A DNA stretch of 64,000 bases from UM-FILTER-40-17 sp032251335 (GTDB taxonomy: Bacteria > Bacteroidota > Bacteroidia > Flavobacteriales > Flavobacteriaceae), in assembly GCA_032251335.1 (NCBI GenBank), contig JAVVDW010000009.1:51226-115225 (forward strand), written 5' to 3'. The notes below the pieces were generated by a model. That model saw only the letters and a program-made list of their open reading frames with translations, had not been told where the DNA came from and did no database searches. Both the position numbers and the translations under genes were made by a program. Positions within the stretch are counted from its first letter, which is position 1; the number at the start of each line of letters is the position of its first letter. Positions 26,246-35,406 of the stretch are shown here, piece after piece.

Positions 26246-28360
26246 CTATTCCAAGGTTTTGATGCCCATATTATAAAGCGTAAAGGCAAAAACATCTGCC
26301 TGCTCGGCTATAGATTTAGACACGGGTTTTCCGGCACCGTGACCTGCATTTTTTTCAATCCGAATCAAAGTGGGCGCTTCGCCTGCTTGTGCCTGCTGGA
26401 GGGTAGCTGCAAACTTAAACGAATGCGCCGGCACTACGCGGTCATCATGGTCTGCCGTGGTCACCAAAGTAGCCGGATATGCCACGCCCTCTTTGAGGTT
26501 GTGCAAGGGAGAATAGCCTTTGAGATACGCGAACATTTCTTCCGAATCTTCGGCCGTTCCATAATCATAAGCCCAACCGGCTCCTGCTGTAAAGGTGTGG
26601 TAACGCAACATATCCATCACACCAACGGCTGGCAAAGCAACTGCAAAAAGTTCGGGACGTTGCGCCATGGTAGCACCTACAAGCAATCCGCCGTTAGATC
26701 CGCCTCGAATGGCCAAGTAATCCGGCGAAGTATATTGGTTGTCTATGAGATATGCTGCCGCTGCGATAAAATCATCAAAAACATTTTGTTTTTGCATTTT
26801 GGTACCTGCATCGTGCCATTTGCGTCCGTATTCGCCACCACCTCTGAGGTTGGGCACTGCGTAAACACCGCCCATTTCCATCCAAACCGCATTTACGATA
26901 CTGAAAGAGGGGGTCAAACTCACATTAAACCCTCCGTAACCATACAAAATGGTAGGGTTTGTACCGTCTAAAACCAAATCTTTTTTGTGCGTAATAATCA
27001 TCGGTACGCGCGTACCGTCTTTGGAAGTATAAAAAACCTGTTTAGATGTATAAGCATCGCTGTCAAAAGCTACATTTGGTTTTTGGTAAACTTCAGAGGT
27101 GCCGTTTTTGGGGTTAAAGGCAAAAGTGGTTCCGGGTGTGATGTAGTTCGTAAAACTGTAATAAAGTGTTTTGGCGTCGCGTTTTCCGCCAAATCCGCCG
27201 GCCGAACCCACACCGGGCAATTCAATTTCGCGCAGGCGATTGCCTTGATAATCGTATTGAAATACTTGCGAAATGGCGTCTTTCATATATTCGGCGAAGA
27301 AATAGCCACCACCTTTAGAAACACCCAGTACATGCGCTGTTTCTGATATAAAATCTTGCCAATTCTCTACACCGGGTGTGCTGACATCAACCTGAACAAC
27401 CCGCTTGTTTGGGGCGTTATGGTTGGTAAACAAATACAACGTACTGCCCGATACATCCAGCGGGGAGGTTTCATAATCAAACCCTTGTATAACAGGAACG
27501 ATAGCTGCGTTGGCTTTGGTTAAATCCATCAGATAGAGCTCGTTTCCGGCTGTGGAAATTGCAGCATTGATAAATAAAAACCGGCCGTCTTCTGAAACTG
27601 ATCCGCCCACATACCTTCTCTTTTGTTCGGGCTTATCGCCATAAACCAGCATGTCTGTAGTTTGTGGCGTTCCTATTTTGTGAAAATACAATTTGTGCTG
27701 GTCGGTTTTGGCTGAAAGCTGGCTACCATCCGGACGGTCGTAGCTCGAATAGTAAAAACCTTCTTCGCCGCGCCATGAGAGACCACTAAACTTGATATCT
27801 GTGAGCGTGTCTTCTATGATTTCTTTGGTTTCTGCATTGATTACAATCACTTTTCGCCAATCACTTCCTCCTTCGGAAATGGAGTAAGCTGCCAGTTTTC
27901 CGGATTTGGAAAAGCTCAAACCCGCTAATGAAGTGGTTCCGTCTGTTGAAAAGGTGTTGGGGTCTAGAAAAACCTCTGCTTCGCTTTCTCCTTTTTTTCG
28001 ATACACTACGGATTGATTTTGCAAACCGTCATTTTTGGTAAAATAAGTGTAGTCTCCTTCTTCAAATGGTGCAGATATGCGTTCGTAGTTCCATATTTTT
28101 TCTAGTTTTTGAGCGATGGTATTTCTATAAGGAATTTGATCGAGGTAGCCGAAAGTAACTTTGTTTTGGGCATCTACCCAAGCAGCTGTTTCATTGGATA
28201 AATCGTCTTCGAGCCATCTATAAGGATCCGCAACTGTTTCGCCAAAGAATGTGGTGGTGCTGTCAGCCTTTTTTGTCACAGGGTAATTTAAACGTACGGC
28301 TTTTTTTTCGTTGCAGGCCATGATGAGTATCAACATAGAGAGAAAGCTTATTTTTTTCAT
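26246..28360 (-). CDS. Prolyl oligopeptidase (S9 family), lipoprotein
   Basis: A serine peptidase that cleaves after proline in short peptides. With the start at 28360 the product is 704 residues: a lipoprotein signal with lipobox IMAC and Cys16, an N-terminal beta-propeller, and an alpha/beta hydrolase domain. The latter carries the nucleophile in GGSNGG (about 554), Asp in DHDDRVVP (about 637) and His in NAGHGAG (about 671). The frame stays open 31 codons further upstream, but that part is the hairpin repeat and has no signal peptide. The lipobox predicts a membrane-anchored, periplasm-facing enzyme. Confidence 0.94.
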   Translation of the reverse strand: MKKISFLSMLILIMACNEKKAVRLNYPVTKKADSTTTFFGETVADPYRWLEDDLSNETAAWVDAQNKVTFGYLDQIPYRNTIAQKLEKIWNYERISAPFEEGDYTYFTKNDGLQNQSVVYRKKGESEAEVFLDPNTFSTDGTTSLAGLSFSKSGKLAAYSISEGGSDWRKVIVINAETKEIIEDTLTDIKFSGLSWRGEEGFYYSSYDRPDGSQLSAKTDQHKLYFHKIGTPQTTDMLVYGDKPEQKRRYVGGSVSEDGRFLFINAAISTAGNELYLMDLTKANAAIVPVIQGFDYETSPLDVSGSTLYLFTNHNAPNKRVVQVDVSTPGVENWQDFISETAHVLGVSKGGGYFFAEYMKDAISQVFQYDYQGNRLREIELPGVGSAGGFGGKRDAKTLYYSFTNYITPGTTFAFNPKNGTSEVYQKPNVAFDSDAYTSKQVFYTSKDGTRVPMIITHKKDLVLDGTNPTILYGYGGFNVSLTPSFSIVNAVWMEMGGVYAVPNLRGGGEYGRKWHDAGTKMQKQNVFDDFIAAAAYLIDNQYTSPDYLAIRGGSNGGLLVGATMAQRPELFAVALPAVGVMDMLRYHTFTAGAGWAYDYGTAEDSEEMFAYLKGYSPLHNLKEGVAYPATLVTTADHDDRVVPAHSFKFAATLQQAQAGEAPTLIRIEKNAGHGAGKPVSKSIAEQADVFAFTLYNMGIKTLE

Positions 28361-28450
28361 CTGTTTATATTTATTGTTTTTCATCGGTAACACGGAACGC
28401 CCTATGATAATCATACTTTTGTATGTCAATGTTTTACATGGGCATTTCAT
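28361..28450 (-). repeat. Hairpin repeat copy B upstream of the S9 peptidase
   Basis: Plus-strand arms are GGAACGCCC (28394-28402) and GGGCATTTC (28440-28448), with a 37-nt loop. The leader CTGTTTATATTTATTG (28361-28376) directly abuts the peptidase start codon. Read as minus-strand RNA, the altered stem position is a U-G pair instead of C-G. The 264-bp gap to the DoxX-like gene otherwise holds only a terminator. Confidence 0.8.
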
Positions 28451-28571
28451 CATTTTTGGTTCTTATGCGTTTGTTTATTTCTGCCGTTGTTTGCTTTTAA
28501 GCGTCAAAAGTTTTAGTTTCGGTTCCTTGGCTTTAAAAATATTTGATACGCATACGCACGAAAGTAAAACA

Positions 28572-28606
28572 AAAAAGCCCTTGGGATATTTCCACAAGGG
28601 CTTTTT
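28572..28606. terminator. Bidirectional hairpin terminator
   Basis: AAAAAGCCCTTG pairs with CAAGGGCTTTTT around a short loop, with A and T runs on both sides. It follows the DoxX-like gene (minus strand, stop at 28625), so it would end that transcript. Confidence 0.85.
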
Positions 28607-28624
28607 AACATTTCTTTAAAAACT

Positions 28625-28999
28625 TCAGCTAAACAACGGCTTGAGTTTATCTTTGAAAGAAAACAAAAGCAAAATGTGCAAAATAACCACAACAGCTGCG
28701 GGTAAAATACCAGCTGGTGCCAATGCCAAGTGAAAGAGGACAAAGCCCACGCTGAGTGGTACCAAAGCTGTGAGGGCAAAAGGCACCCATTTGTTGAGTA
28801 CCAACAAAGCACCCACTGCAATTTCCACAATTGCAATAAGCGGTATCATAAATCCTGTTGCCATCATGGCACCAAAGAAATTTCCGGCTGCCTCAGGCAT
28901 CTCGCCAGCAGGCATAAAGTTTGCAAATTTGTTTGCACCGAAAATAATGAGAACGAGTCCGAGTAGTATGCGAACTACCATTAAAAGTTTTGCATTCAT
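28625..28999 (-). CDS. DoxX-like membrane protein
   Basis: A 124-residue protein with four hydrophobic segments (about 4-21, 45-66, 71-90 and 97-115), matching the DoxX/DoxD-like family. MVVRILLGLVLIIFGANKF is the typical opening. Family members are linked to redox or quinone-associated functions, but no specific role can be assigned. It is a single-gene unit with its own terminator. Confidence 0.8.
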   Translation of the reverse strand: MNAKLLMVVRILLGLVLIIFGANKFANFMPAGEMPEAAGNFFGAMMATGFMIPLIAIVEIAVGALLVLNKWVPFALTALVPLSVGFVLFHLALAPAGILPAAVVVILHILLLFSFKDKLKPLFS

Positions 29000-29090
29000 A
29001 AACGCGTTTTTTGGGTTAAAAGATTTGTTGTTTGTTTGAGTAAAAATATCAAAAAAACTTGAATTTCAACAATTTCCCAAAAAATATTTA

Positions 29091-30104
29091 TCAGGCTTTG
29101 GCTAAAAATGAGGCATTTATCAGGTTTTTAGCAATCAGATATTCCGCAATTTGGATGGCATTGGTAGCTGCTCCTTTTCGAAGGTTGTCTGCTACTACCC
29201 ACATGTTAAGGCCATTTTCAACTGTTTCATCTTTGCGAATACGGCCTACAAATACATCGTCCTTATCTTGTGCATAGATAGGCATCGGATATACATTGGT
29301 GGCTGGGTTGTCTTGTACGGTAACGCCTTCTGTCTCGTGAAGTAGTTTGCGAATGTCGGACACTTCAAACGGTTTGGCCAACTGCACGTTTATAGATTCG
29401 GAATGGCCGCCCACAACAGGAACGCGTATGGCTGTTGCTGTTACGGCTACTGTATCGTCATTCAATATTTTTTTGGTTTCGCGAACCAGCTTCATTTCTT
29501 CTTTCGTATAGCCGTTCTCCTCAAAAACATCACATTGCGGCAAGGCATTTTTGTGAATGGGATACGGATAGGCCATTTCTCCTTTTTTGCCTTCAAACTC
29601 GTTTTCCAATTGGCGAACTGCCTTTACGCCTGTCCCTGTGATAGATTGGTAAGTGGACACTACAATGCGTTTGATACCGTATTTGCGATGAAGCGGCGCC
29701 AAGGCCATGATCATTTGAATGGTCGAACAGTTGGGATTGGCTATAATTTTGTCTTCTTGGGTCAATTCATGCGCATTCACCTCAGGTACAATTAATTTCT
29801 TAGTAGGATCCATGCGCCAGGCAGAAGAGTTGTCTATGACGGTAGTACCCACATTGGCAAATTTGGGAGCCCAAGCCAAGGAGGTGTCTCCTCCTGCCGA
29901 AAAAATGGCGATATCGGGACGAAGAGAAACCGCTTCTTCCAAACCTATGATTTTGTATGATTTATCTTCAAAAACGATTTCTTTGCCGACAGATCTTTCT
30001 GAGGCTACCAAAAGCAATTCGGATATGGGCAATTTTCTCTCGGCAAGAACTTTCAACATGACGGTGCCAACCAAACCGGTTGCGCCTACTACTGCTACTT
30101 TCAT
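29091..30104 (-). CDS. asd: Aspartate-semialdehyde dehydrogenase
   Basis: Asd reduces aspartyl phosphate to aspartate semialdehyde, the branch point to lysine, diaminopimelate, threonine and methionine. The start at 30104 gives MKVAVVGATGLVGTVML, so the NADP-binding loop GATGLVG is at the very N-terminus; the frame is open 25 codons further upstream without conserved sequence. The catalytic cysteine is Cys126 in IANPNCSTIQM. The 337-residue length is standard. Confidence 0.96.
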   Translation of the reverse strand: MKVAVVGATGLVGTVMLKVLAERKLPISELLLVASERSVGKEIVFEDKSYKIIGLEEAVSLRPDIAIFSAGGDTSLAWAPKFANVGTTVIDNSSAWRMDPTKKLIVPEVNAHELTQEDKIIANPNCSTIQMIMALAPLHRKYGIKRIVVSTYQSITGTGVKAVRQLENEFEGKKGEMAYPYPIHKNALPQCDVFEENGYTKEEMKLVRETKKILNDDTVAVTATAIRVPVVGGHSESINVQLAKPFEVSDIRKLLHETEGVTVQDNPATNVYPMPIYAQDKDDVFVGRIRKDETVENGLNMWVVADNLRKGAATNAIQIAEYLIAKNLINASFLAKA

Positions 30105-30268
30105 ACGTGTAAGGGTTTTAAAATAAAAAACAGGTGGCAAATGTAAGCATATTTTCTGCCCGGAAAAACATGAAAACATAAATTGTTACAAAAACAACAA
30201 AATGTTTTATTTTAAAATATATACAAAAAAACTGCCTCGTAAGAAAGTTTTAAGCTAAGTGATGTCGT

Positions 30269-30667
30269 TTATTTTTTCTTTAATAAATCTCTGATTTCTG
30301 CCAAAAGCTCTTCTTGAGTAGGACCTTTGGGTGCCGCAGGAGCCGGAGTCTCTTTTTTCTGAGACCTTTCATAAGCCTTTAGCACTATGAAAATACAGAA
30401 GCCAATGATGACAAAATCAATCACTGTTTGGATGAAGTTGCCATAGTTGATAGAAACGGCAGCCGTTTCGCCAACAGCTTCTTTGAGGGTGTATTTGAGC
30501 TCGGTAAAATTGACGTTGCCAAGCAAAATGCCAATGGGTGGCATGAGCACATCATTGGTAAAAGCGGCAACAATTTTTCCAAAAGCACCACCTACAATCA
30601 CGGCAGTAGCCAAATTGACAATATCTCCCTTGAGCAGGAAAGATTTAAAGTCTTTTAAAAAACCCAT
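30269..30667 (-). CDS. mscL: Large-conductance mechanosensitive channel
   Basis: MscL opens under high membrane tension to release solutes on osmotic downshock. The 132-residue protein has the N-terminal helix GFLKDFKSFLLKGD, pore helix NLATAVIVGGAFGKIVAAFTND (about 17-38), second span IQTVIDFVIIGFCIFIVLKAYE and the C-terminal cytoplasmic helix EELLAEIRDLLKKK. All typical MscL elements are present. Confidence 0.96.
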   Translation of the reverse strand: MGFLKDFKSFLLKGDIVNLATAVIVGGAFGKIVAAFTNDVLMPPIGILLGNVNFTELKYTLKEAVGETAAVSINYGNFIQTVIDFVIIGFCIFIVLKAYERSQKKETPAPAAPKGPTQEELLAEIRDLLKKK

Positions 30668-30742
30668 ATTAATAAAGTTTAATTGGTTAATATGGCTGCA
30701 ATTTAGTTAATTTTTTTACAAAATTCCTATACTGAAATCTCC

Positions 30743-31843
30743 TTATTCGATAACCCTTTTAATCCGTTTCGAAATCTTTGTCAAAACTTCGTAAGTGATG
30801 GTTTCAGTACTTTGCGCGAGTGTTTCGGCTGTTGGATTTTCACCAAAAACGACTACTTCATCACCTTCTTCACACGTAATGCCTGTGACATTGACCATTA
30901 GCATATCCATGCAAACGTTGCCCACATAAGGTGCTTTTTGGCCGTGAATAGTGACAAAGCCAACCCCATTTCCCAAGCGCCTGCTCAAACCGTCTGCATG
31001 GCCAATCGGAAGCGTGGCGATTTTTTGAAGTTTAGGTGCCTCAAAAGCCCGGTTGTATCCTACCGTGTCGCCGGGTTGTATGGTGTGCAGTTGGGAAATA
31101 ATTGTTTTTAGTGTTGCAATGGGTTTTAACGATTGATCTACGCGGGCTTCATTTCCATAGCCGTACAGACCAATGCCCGACCGCACCATGTCAAAATGGG
31201 CATCGGGATAGTTGATTATTCCGGATGTATTGGTACAGTGAAACAGGGGTTTGTATGGTAAATTTTCTAAAATTGCTGAACGAATCTTCGAAAAAAAAGC
31301 GATTTGGCGAAGCGTAAAATCTCGCTCGTTCGGATCTTCGCTTGCCGCCAAGTGAGAAAAAACAGACCGAATCTTAATTTGCGGATTTTTGTGGATACGG
31401 GTTGCCAGGTCTTTGGCCTCGTCGGGGTCAAAGCCAAGCCTGTTGAGACCTGTGTTAAATTTTAAATGAACCGGATAATGTTGCTGTTTTTTGAGTTGTG
31501 CAGTCAGTAAAAAGGCATTGAGCACAAAATGCGAATACAAAGCCGGCTCCAAACAATAATCTATAATCTCTTCAAAGTGGACAGATTGCGGATGCAATAC
31601 CAATATGGGTTTGCGAATGCCGGCCTCTCTGAGTTCTATGCCTTCGGTGGTATAGGCTACTGCAAAATAATCTGCCTTATCTTCTAAAAACTTGGCTACT
31701 GCAACCGCATCGCTACCGTAAGCATTGGCTTTCACCACGGCCATAAAAAGGGTTTGGGGTTGCAATTTGCCTTTCAGTTGCAGAAAATTGTGATGCAACG
31801 CTTTAAGATTAATTTCCAACTGCGTTTCGCGTGCTTTCTGCAT
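30743..31843 (-). CDS. alr: Alanine racemase
   Basis: Alr interconverts L- and D-alanine for peptidoglycan. The PLP lysine is Lys38 in VVKANAYGSDA, and the C-terminal domain has GYNRAFEAP and NVCMDMLMVNVT. The start at 31843 gives MQKARETQLEINLKAL, matching the family opening; it overlaps the end of tdk by 35 bp. A longer frame from 31918 would add a basic stretch inside tdk and is unlikely. Length is 366 residues. Confidence 0.94.
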   Translation of the reverse strand: MQKARETQLEINLKALHHNFLQLKGKLQPQTLFMAVVKANAYGSDAVAVAKFLEDKADYFAVAYTTEGIELREAGIRKPILVLHPQSVHFEEIIDYCLEPALYSHFVLNAFLLTAQLKKQQHYPVHLKFNTGLNRLGFDPDEAKDLATRIHKNPQIKIRSVFSHLAASEDPNERDFTLRQIAFFSKIRSAILENLPYKPLFHCTNTSGIINYPDAHFDMVRSGIGLYGYGNEARVDQSLKPIATLKTIISQLHTIQPGDTVGYNRAFEAPKLQKIATLPIGHADGLSRRLGNGVGFVTIHGQKAPYVGNVCMDMLMVNVTGITCEEGDEVVVFGENPTAETLAQSTETITYEVLTKISKRIKRVIE

Positions 31844-32465
31844 TTTGTTTGAGATTGATTTCTTCCGCAAGTTTGATTTGCTGTTTTTGTCTTTGCATGG
31901 CTTTGAAAAAAGCGGCACGGCTCAGTGGTTCGTATTCCTGTTTTTCACCTAGCAAAATCAGATGGTCATTGGTAGAAAGCCTGTGGCTGTAGTGGGCCAA
32001 ATTTCCGGTCCGTGTACATACGGCATGAACCTTGGTCACATATTCGGCCGTTGCCATTAAGTTGGGCATCGGGCCAAATGGATTGCCTTTAAAATCCATA
32101 TCAAGCCCGGCAACCACCACGCGGATGCCGCTGTTCGCCAAATCGTTGCACACTTGTACAATTTCCTCGTCAAAAAACTGTGCTTCGTCTATGCCCACAA
32201 CATCTACGCCCGCACATAGCAGTGGGATGTTGGCAGCAGCCGGAACCGGTGTGGAACGAATTTGATTCTTATCGTGAGAGACAACCATATCCGTCTCGTA
32301 GCGCGTATCTATAGAGGGTGTAAAAATCTCTACGCGTTGTTTGGCAATCTGTGCACGTTTGAGTCTTCGGATCAATTCTTCCGTTTTTCCCGAAAACATG
32401 GAACCGCAGATAACTTCTATCCATCCAAATTGTTCTTTATGATTAACCGTATTTTCGAGAAACAT
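31809..32465 (-). CDS. tdk: Thymidine kinase (type II)
   Basis: Tdk phosphorylates thymidine in nucleotide salvage. The 218-residue protein has the P-loop GSMFSGKTEEL (21-31) and the acidic motif GIDEAQFFDEE (about 105). The lasso region has the substrate-contacting tyrosine segment KQEYEPLSRAAF. The C-terminal zinc-ribbon region keeps only one cysteine (AVCTRTGN), where many type II enzymes have four. It overlaps alr by 35 bp. Confidence 0.94.
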   Translation of the reverse strand: MFLENTVNHKEQFGWIEVICGSMFSGKTEELIRRLKRAQIAKQRVEIFTPSIDTRYETDMVVSHDKNQIRSTPVPAAANIPLLCAGVDVVGIDEAQFFDEEIVQVCNDLANSGIRVVVAGLDMDFKGNPFGPMPNLMATAEYVTKVHAVCTRTGNLAHYSHRLSTNDHLILLGEKQEYEPLSRAAFFKAMQRQKQQIKLAEEINLKQNAESTRNAVGN

Positions 32466-32501
32466 TTTGTAATTTTAGGCTTTATTTTGAAACTAAAGAT
32501 A

Positions 32502-32515
32502 TGTGTCTTGACACA
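32502..32515. promoter_or_regulatory. Perfect inverted repeat between tdk and a divergent gene
   Basis: TGTGTC and GACACA are separated by two bases. It adjoins a tdk promoter-like TATCTTTA box (minus strand, 32501-32494) in the 106-bp divergent gap. It could be an operator, but the regulator is unknown. Confidence 0.3.
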
Positions 32516-32571
32516 AAGAACAAAATTATCAAAAATATGGTGCTGTTGCACATAATACTTTTCCACAAGTT

Positions 32572-33327
32572 ATGAAGAAAAAAATTGAAGCAGAATTGTT
32601 GAGTTTGGCACATCAGATTTTGCAAATGAGCGGTCGGGAAGATGTAGAAAAATTGTATCAGGCTTCGCGTCAGGTTTACGAAAAGTTAGCCTTGTTGCGG
32701 TTTGTGGACCATCACTTTGGCGATGTAAAACCCACCATTTCCAAAGAAGACGCCATGGTGTATTTGGAAGAGGTATTCCAGACAACCAAGGGCAAGGTGG
32801 ACGACCAAGCCAACATAGAAGAGCGATTGAGAGAACTTATACCCGATCAGAATCCGCATGAAGACGATTTGATTGAACCCCTGATGGAGACCATCAAAGA
32901 TATGGTGGCACAAATGCCTTCGGAATCGTCAGCTGTTGACGATCTTTTTGAACCCGCACAAAACCGCCGCGAATCGCTTTCCTTTGATTTTGATGAAGTC
33001 GCTAAAGACTATCAAAACCTTCCTACTTTTGAAGAAGTAAAAAAGCCATCGGATGTCAAAACAGAAGCCAAACCCAAATCGCTTAACGACAGTTTTAATA
33101 AAGGTATTCAATTTGGTTTGAATGACAAATTAGCCTTTATCAACCATTTGTTTGATGGGGAAACGGAAAATTTTAACAGGGTTGTTTCTCAATTGAACAC
33201 CTTTTCGGATGCCGAAGAAACCATGAATTTTATAAACGAAGTGGTGAAGCCCGACTATAACCAATGGGAAGGAAAAGAATCTTTGGAAGAGCGATTTATA
33301 CAGATTATTAACGCACGTTTTAACTAA
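32572..33327 (+). CDS. Conserved unknown protein, acidic, cytoplasmic
   Basis: I do not recognise a named family. The 251-residue protein has no signal peptide or membrane span. The N-terminal part (about 1-50) is helical (MKKKIEAELLSLAHQILQMSG), the middle (about 60-160) is acidic and low in conservation signals, and the C-terminal part (about 170-251) looks like a compact domain: GIQFGLNDKLAFINHLFDGE and LNTFSDAEETMNFINEV. Similar proteins occur in flavobacteria as far as I recall, as hypotheticals. It is 7 bp upstream of a DoxX-like gene and likely shares its transcript, with rsmI downstream. Confidence 0.8.
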   Translation: MKKKIEAELLSLAHQILQMSGREDVEKLYQASRQVYEKLALLRFVDHHFGDVKPTISKEDAMVYLEEVFQTTKGKVDDQANIEERLRELIPDQNPHEDDLIEPLMETIKDMVAQMPSESSAVDDLFEPAQNRRESLSFDFDEVAKDYQNLPTFEEVKKPSDVKTEAKPKSLNDSFNKGIQFGLNDKLAFINHLFDGETENFNRVVSQLNTFSDAEETMNFINEVVKPDYNQWEGKESLEERFIQIINARFN

Positions 33328-33334
33328 GACACTC

Positions 33335-33703
33335 TTGAAAACAAATCAAATTGCCTTTTGGATTTCTACCTTGTTGCTCACGGCTTTGATGCTGTATTCT
33401 GTAAGTATGTACTTTCTGAGTTACGAGACTACAACTCATTATTTTGTTCAATTAGGCTATCCTGTCTATCTGATTTATCCGTTGGCGGCCGTAAAAATAA
33501 TTGGACTCCTCATTATTTGGTTTTTTTACAAATACAGGAGCCTGTTGGAATGGGTTTACGCCGGATTTTTCTTCAATTTTATGCTCGCTTTTTTTGCGCA
33601 TTTTCTCATCTCCGACGGCAGCCATTTTGGTGCATTTACTGCGGTTGTCTTATTGCTCATTTCTTATTTTACCGGCAAAAAAGTGAGATCGTCAAATGGC
33701 TAA
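33335..33703 (+). CDS. DoxX-like small membrane protein
   Basis: A 122-residue protein with four hydrophobic segments (about 8-28, 42-62, 70-90 and 98-113), resembling the DoxX-like family (PF13564 type). The start is TTG at 33335, 7 bp after the preceding stop; no ATG near gives the same first span. The stop overlaps the rsmI start by 8 bp. Its function is unknown. Confidence 0.72.
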   Translation: MKTNQIAFWISTLLLTALMLYSVSMYFLSYETTTHYFVQLGYPVYLIYPLAAVKIIGLLIIWFFYKYRSLLEWVYAGFFFNFMLAFFAHFLISDGSHFGAFTAVVLLLISYFTGKKVRSSNG

Positions 33704-34370
33704 ACTCTACCTAGTCCCGACACCGATAGGTAATTTGGAAGACATGACGCTTCGCGCCATTCGCATCTTAAAAGAAGTCGATTTGATTCTGGCCGAAGAT
33801 ACGCGTACCTCCAAAGTTTTGCTCAATCACTTTGAGGTTCAAACGCCACTGCAGAGTTATCACATGCACAACGAACATCAGTTGGTGGACAAGTTGGTAG
33901 CGAAAATACAGAACGGATCGTCTGTAGCATTGATTTCAGATGCCGGTACACCGGGTATTTCAGATCCGGGTTTTTTGTTAATCCGAGCCTGCTTGCAAGC
34001 GGGTATAGAAACCGAATGTCTGCCCGGCGCTACTGCTTTTGTACCGGCTTTGGTACAATCCGGTCTGCCTTGCGACCGATTTGTGTTTGAAGGTTTTTTG
34101 CCCGTCAAAAAAGGACGGCAAACCCGTTTAGAGGCTCTCAAAAACGAAAGCAGAACCATGGTTTTCTACGAATCGCCACACAAACTACTCAAAACTTTGA
34201 CCGATTTCATATCACATTTTGGTGCAGAAAGACCGGTTTCGCTATCTAGAGAAATCAGCAAAAAATTTGAGGAAACCAAACGCGGCTCTTTGGCAGAAGT
34301 ACATGACTATTTTCAACAAAAACCACCCAAAGGAGAGTTTGTGTTGGTACTGGCGGGTCTTCCCAAATAA
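33696..34370 (+). CDS. rsmI: 16S rRNA (cytidine-1402-2'-O)-methyltransferase
   Basis: RsmI methylates the ribose of C1402 in 16S rRNA with SAM. The 224-residue protein belongs to the tetrapyrrole-methylase fold, with VPTPIGNLEDMTLRA (7-21), EDTRTSKVLLNHF, ISDAGTPGISDPGFLLIRAC and ALVQSGLPCDRFVFEGFLP. It is last in a three-gene run and convergent with hemE, with 3 bp between stops. Confidence 0.95.
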   Translation: MAKLYLVPTPIGNLEDMTLRAIRILKEVDLILAEDTRTSKVLLNHFEVQTPLQSYHMHNEHQLVDKLVAKIQNGSSVALISDAGTPGISDPGFLLIRACLQAGIETECLPGATAFVPALVQSGLPCDRFVFEGFLPVKKGRQTRLEALKNESRTMVFYESPHKLLKTLTDFISHFGAERPVSLSREISKKFEETKRGSLAEVHDYFQQKPPKGEFVLVLAGLPK

Positions 34371-34373
34371 GTA

Positions 34374-35402
34374 TTATTTCTGACTATACATCTTCACTGC
34401 GTCAACAAATGCCTTGGCATGATCAACAGGGACATTGGGCAAAATACCGTGGCCAAGGTTGGCAATGTAGTGGTCTTTTCCAAAAGCGTCAATCATTTCC
34501 TTAACCATTTTCTGTATGGTGGGAATGGGCGACAAAAGACGTGAAGGATCAAAATTGCCCTGTAAAGTTTTTTGTCCACCTGTAAGATACCTGGCAATTT
34601 CGGGTGAACACGTCCAATCTACACCAATGGCAGCCGCCTTACTTTGTGCCATCTCGCGCAAGGAAAACCAACAGCCTTTACCAAACACGATTACGCGTGT
34701 CTCGTCGGCCAAAGCTTCTACAATCTGGTTGATGTAGTACCAAGAAAATTCTTGGTAATCTGCCGGAGATAGCATCCCGCCCCAACTGTCAAAAATCTGA
34801 ACGGCATTTACGCCCGATTTTACTTTTTCTTTTAAATACAAAATGGTGGTATCTGTGATTTTTTGCAACAGAGCGTGTGCCGCTTGGGGTTGGGTAAAAC
34901 AAAAACTTTTGGCTACATCATAACTTTTAGAGCCTTTGCCTTCCACGGCATAACAAAAGATGGTCCAGGGTGAACCGGCAAAACCGATAAGTGGCACCTC
35001 GTTGTTCAACATTTCTTTGGTCAGTTTGATGGCATCCATCACATAACCCAAGGTTTCTTGTATGTTGGGCACGATGACTTGTTCCACATCTTTGGCAGAA
35101 CGAATCGGATTTGGCAACCACGGGCCAAAGTCTTCTTTCATTTGCACTTCTATGTTCATGGCTTGTGGTACTACCAAAATATCGGAAAATAAGATGGCTA
35201 CATCGGGCTTGACAATGCGGATGGGTTGCACGGTGATTTCCGCTGCCAATTCGGGTGTGCGACAACGGGTAAAAAAATCGTACTTGTCGCGCAAGGCGCG
35301 GAATTCAGGCAAATATCTACCGGCTTGGCGCATCATCCAAACAGGTGGGCGATCCACTTTTTCATGGTTTAAAGCGCGGAGGAAAAGATCGTTTTTTATC
35401 AT
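34374..35402 (-). CDS. hemE: Uroporphyrinogen decarboxylase
   Basis: HemE decarboxylates uroporphyrinogen III to coproporphyrinogen III. The 342-residue protein opens with the signature PPVWMMRQAGRYLPEFRALR, carries the substrate-binding ILFSDILVVPQAM segment and ends with GNFDPSRL and NLGHGILPNVP. It is 4 bp after hemD, the last gene of the hem cluster. Confidence 0.97.
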   Translation of the reverse strand: MIKNDLFLRALNHEKVDRPPVWMMRQAGRYLPEFRALRDKYDFFTRCRTPELAAEITVQPIRIVKPDVAILFSDILVVPQAMNIEVQMKEDFGPWLPNPIRSAKDVEQVIVPNIQETLGYVMDAIKLTKEMLNNEVPLIGFAGSPWTIFCYAVEGKGSKSYDVAKSFCFTQPQAAHALLQKITDTTILYLKEKVKSGVNAVQIFDSWGGMLSPADYQEFSWYYINQIVEALADETRVIVFGKGCWFSLREMAQSKAAAIGVDWTCSPEIARYLTGGQKTLQGNFDPSRLLSPIPTIQKMVKEMIDAFGKDHYIANLGHGILPNVPVDHAKAFVDAVKMYSQK

Positions 35403-35406
35403 TTTT

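Noticed and set aside
28361..28453. N-terminal extension of the S9 peptidase frame to 28453
   Set aside because: The extra 31 codons are the hairpin repeat read in frame, while the lipoprotein signal peptide starts at 28360. Other repeat copies differ by single-base indels, so the frame is not preserved.
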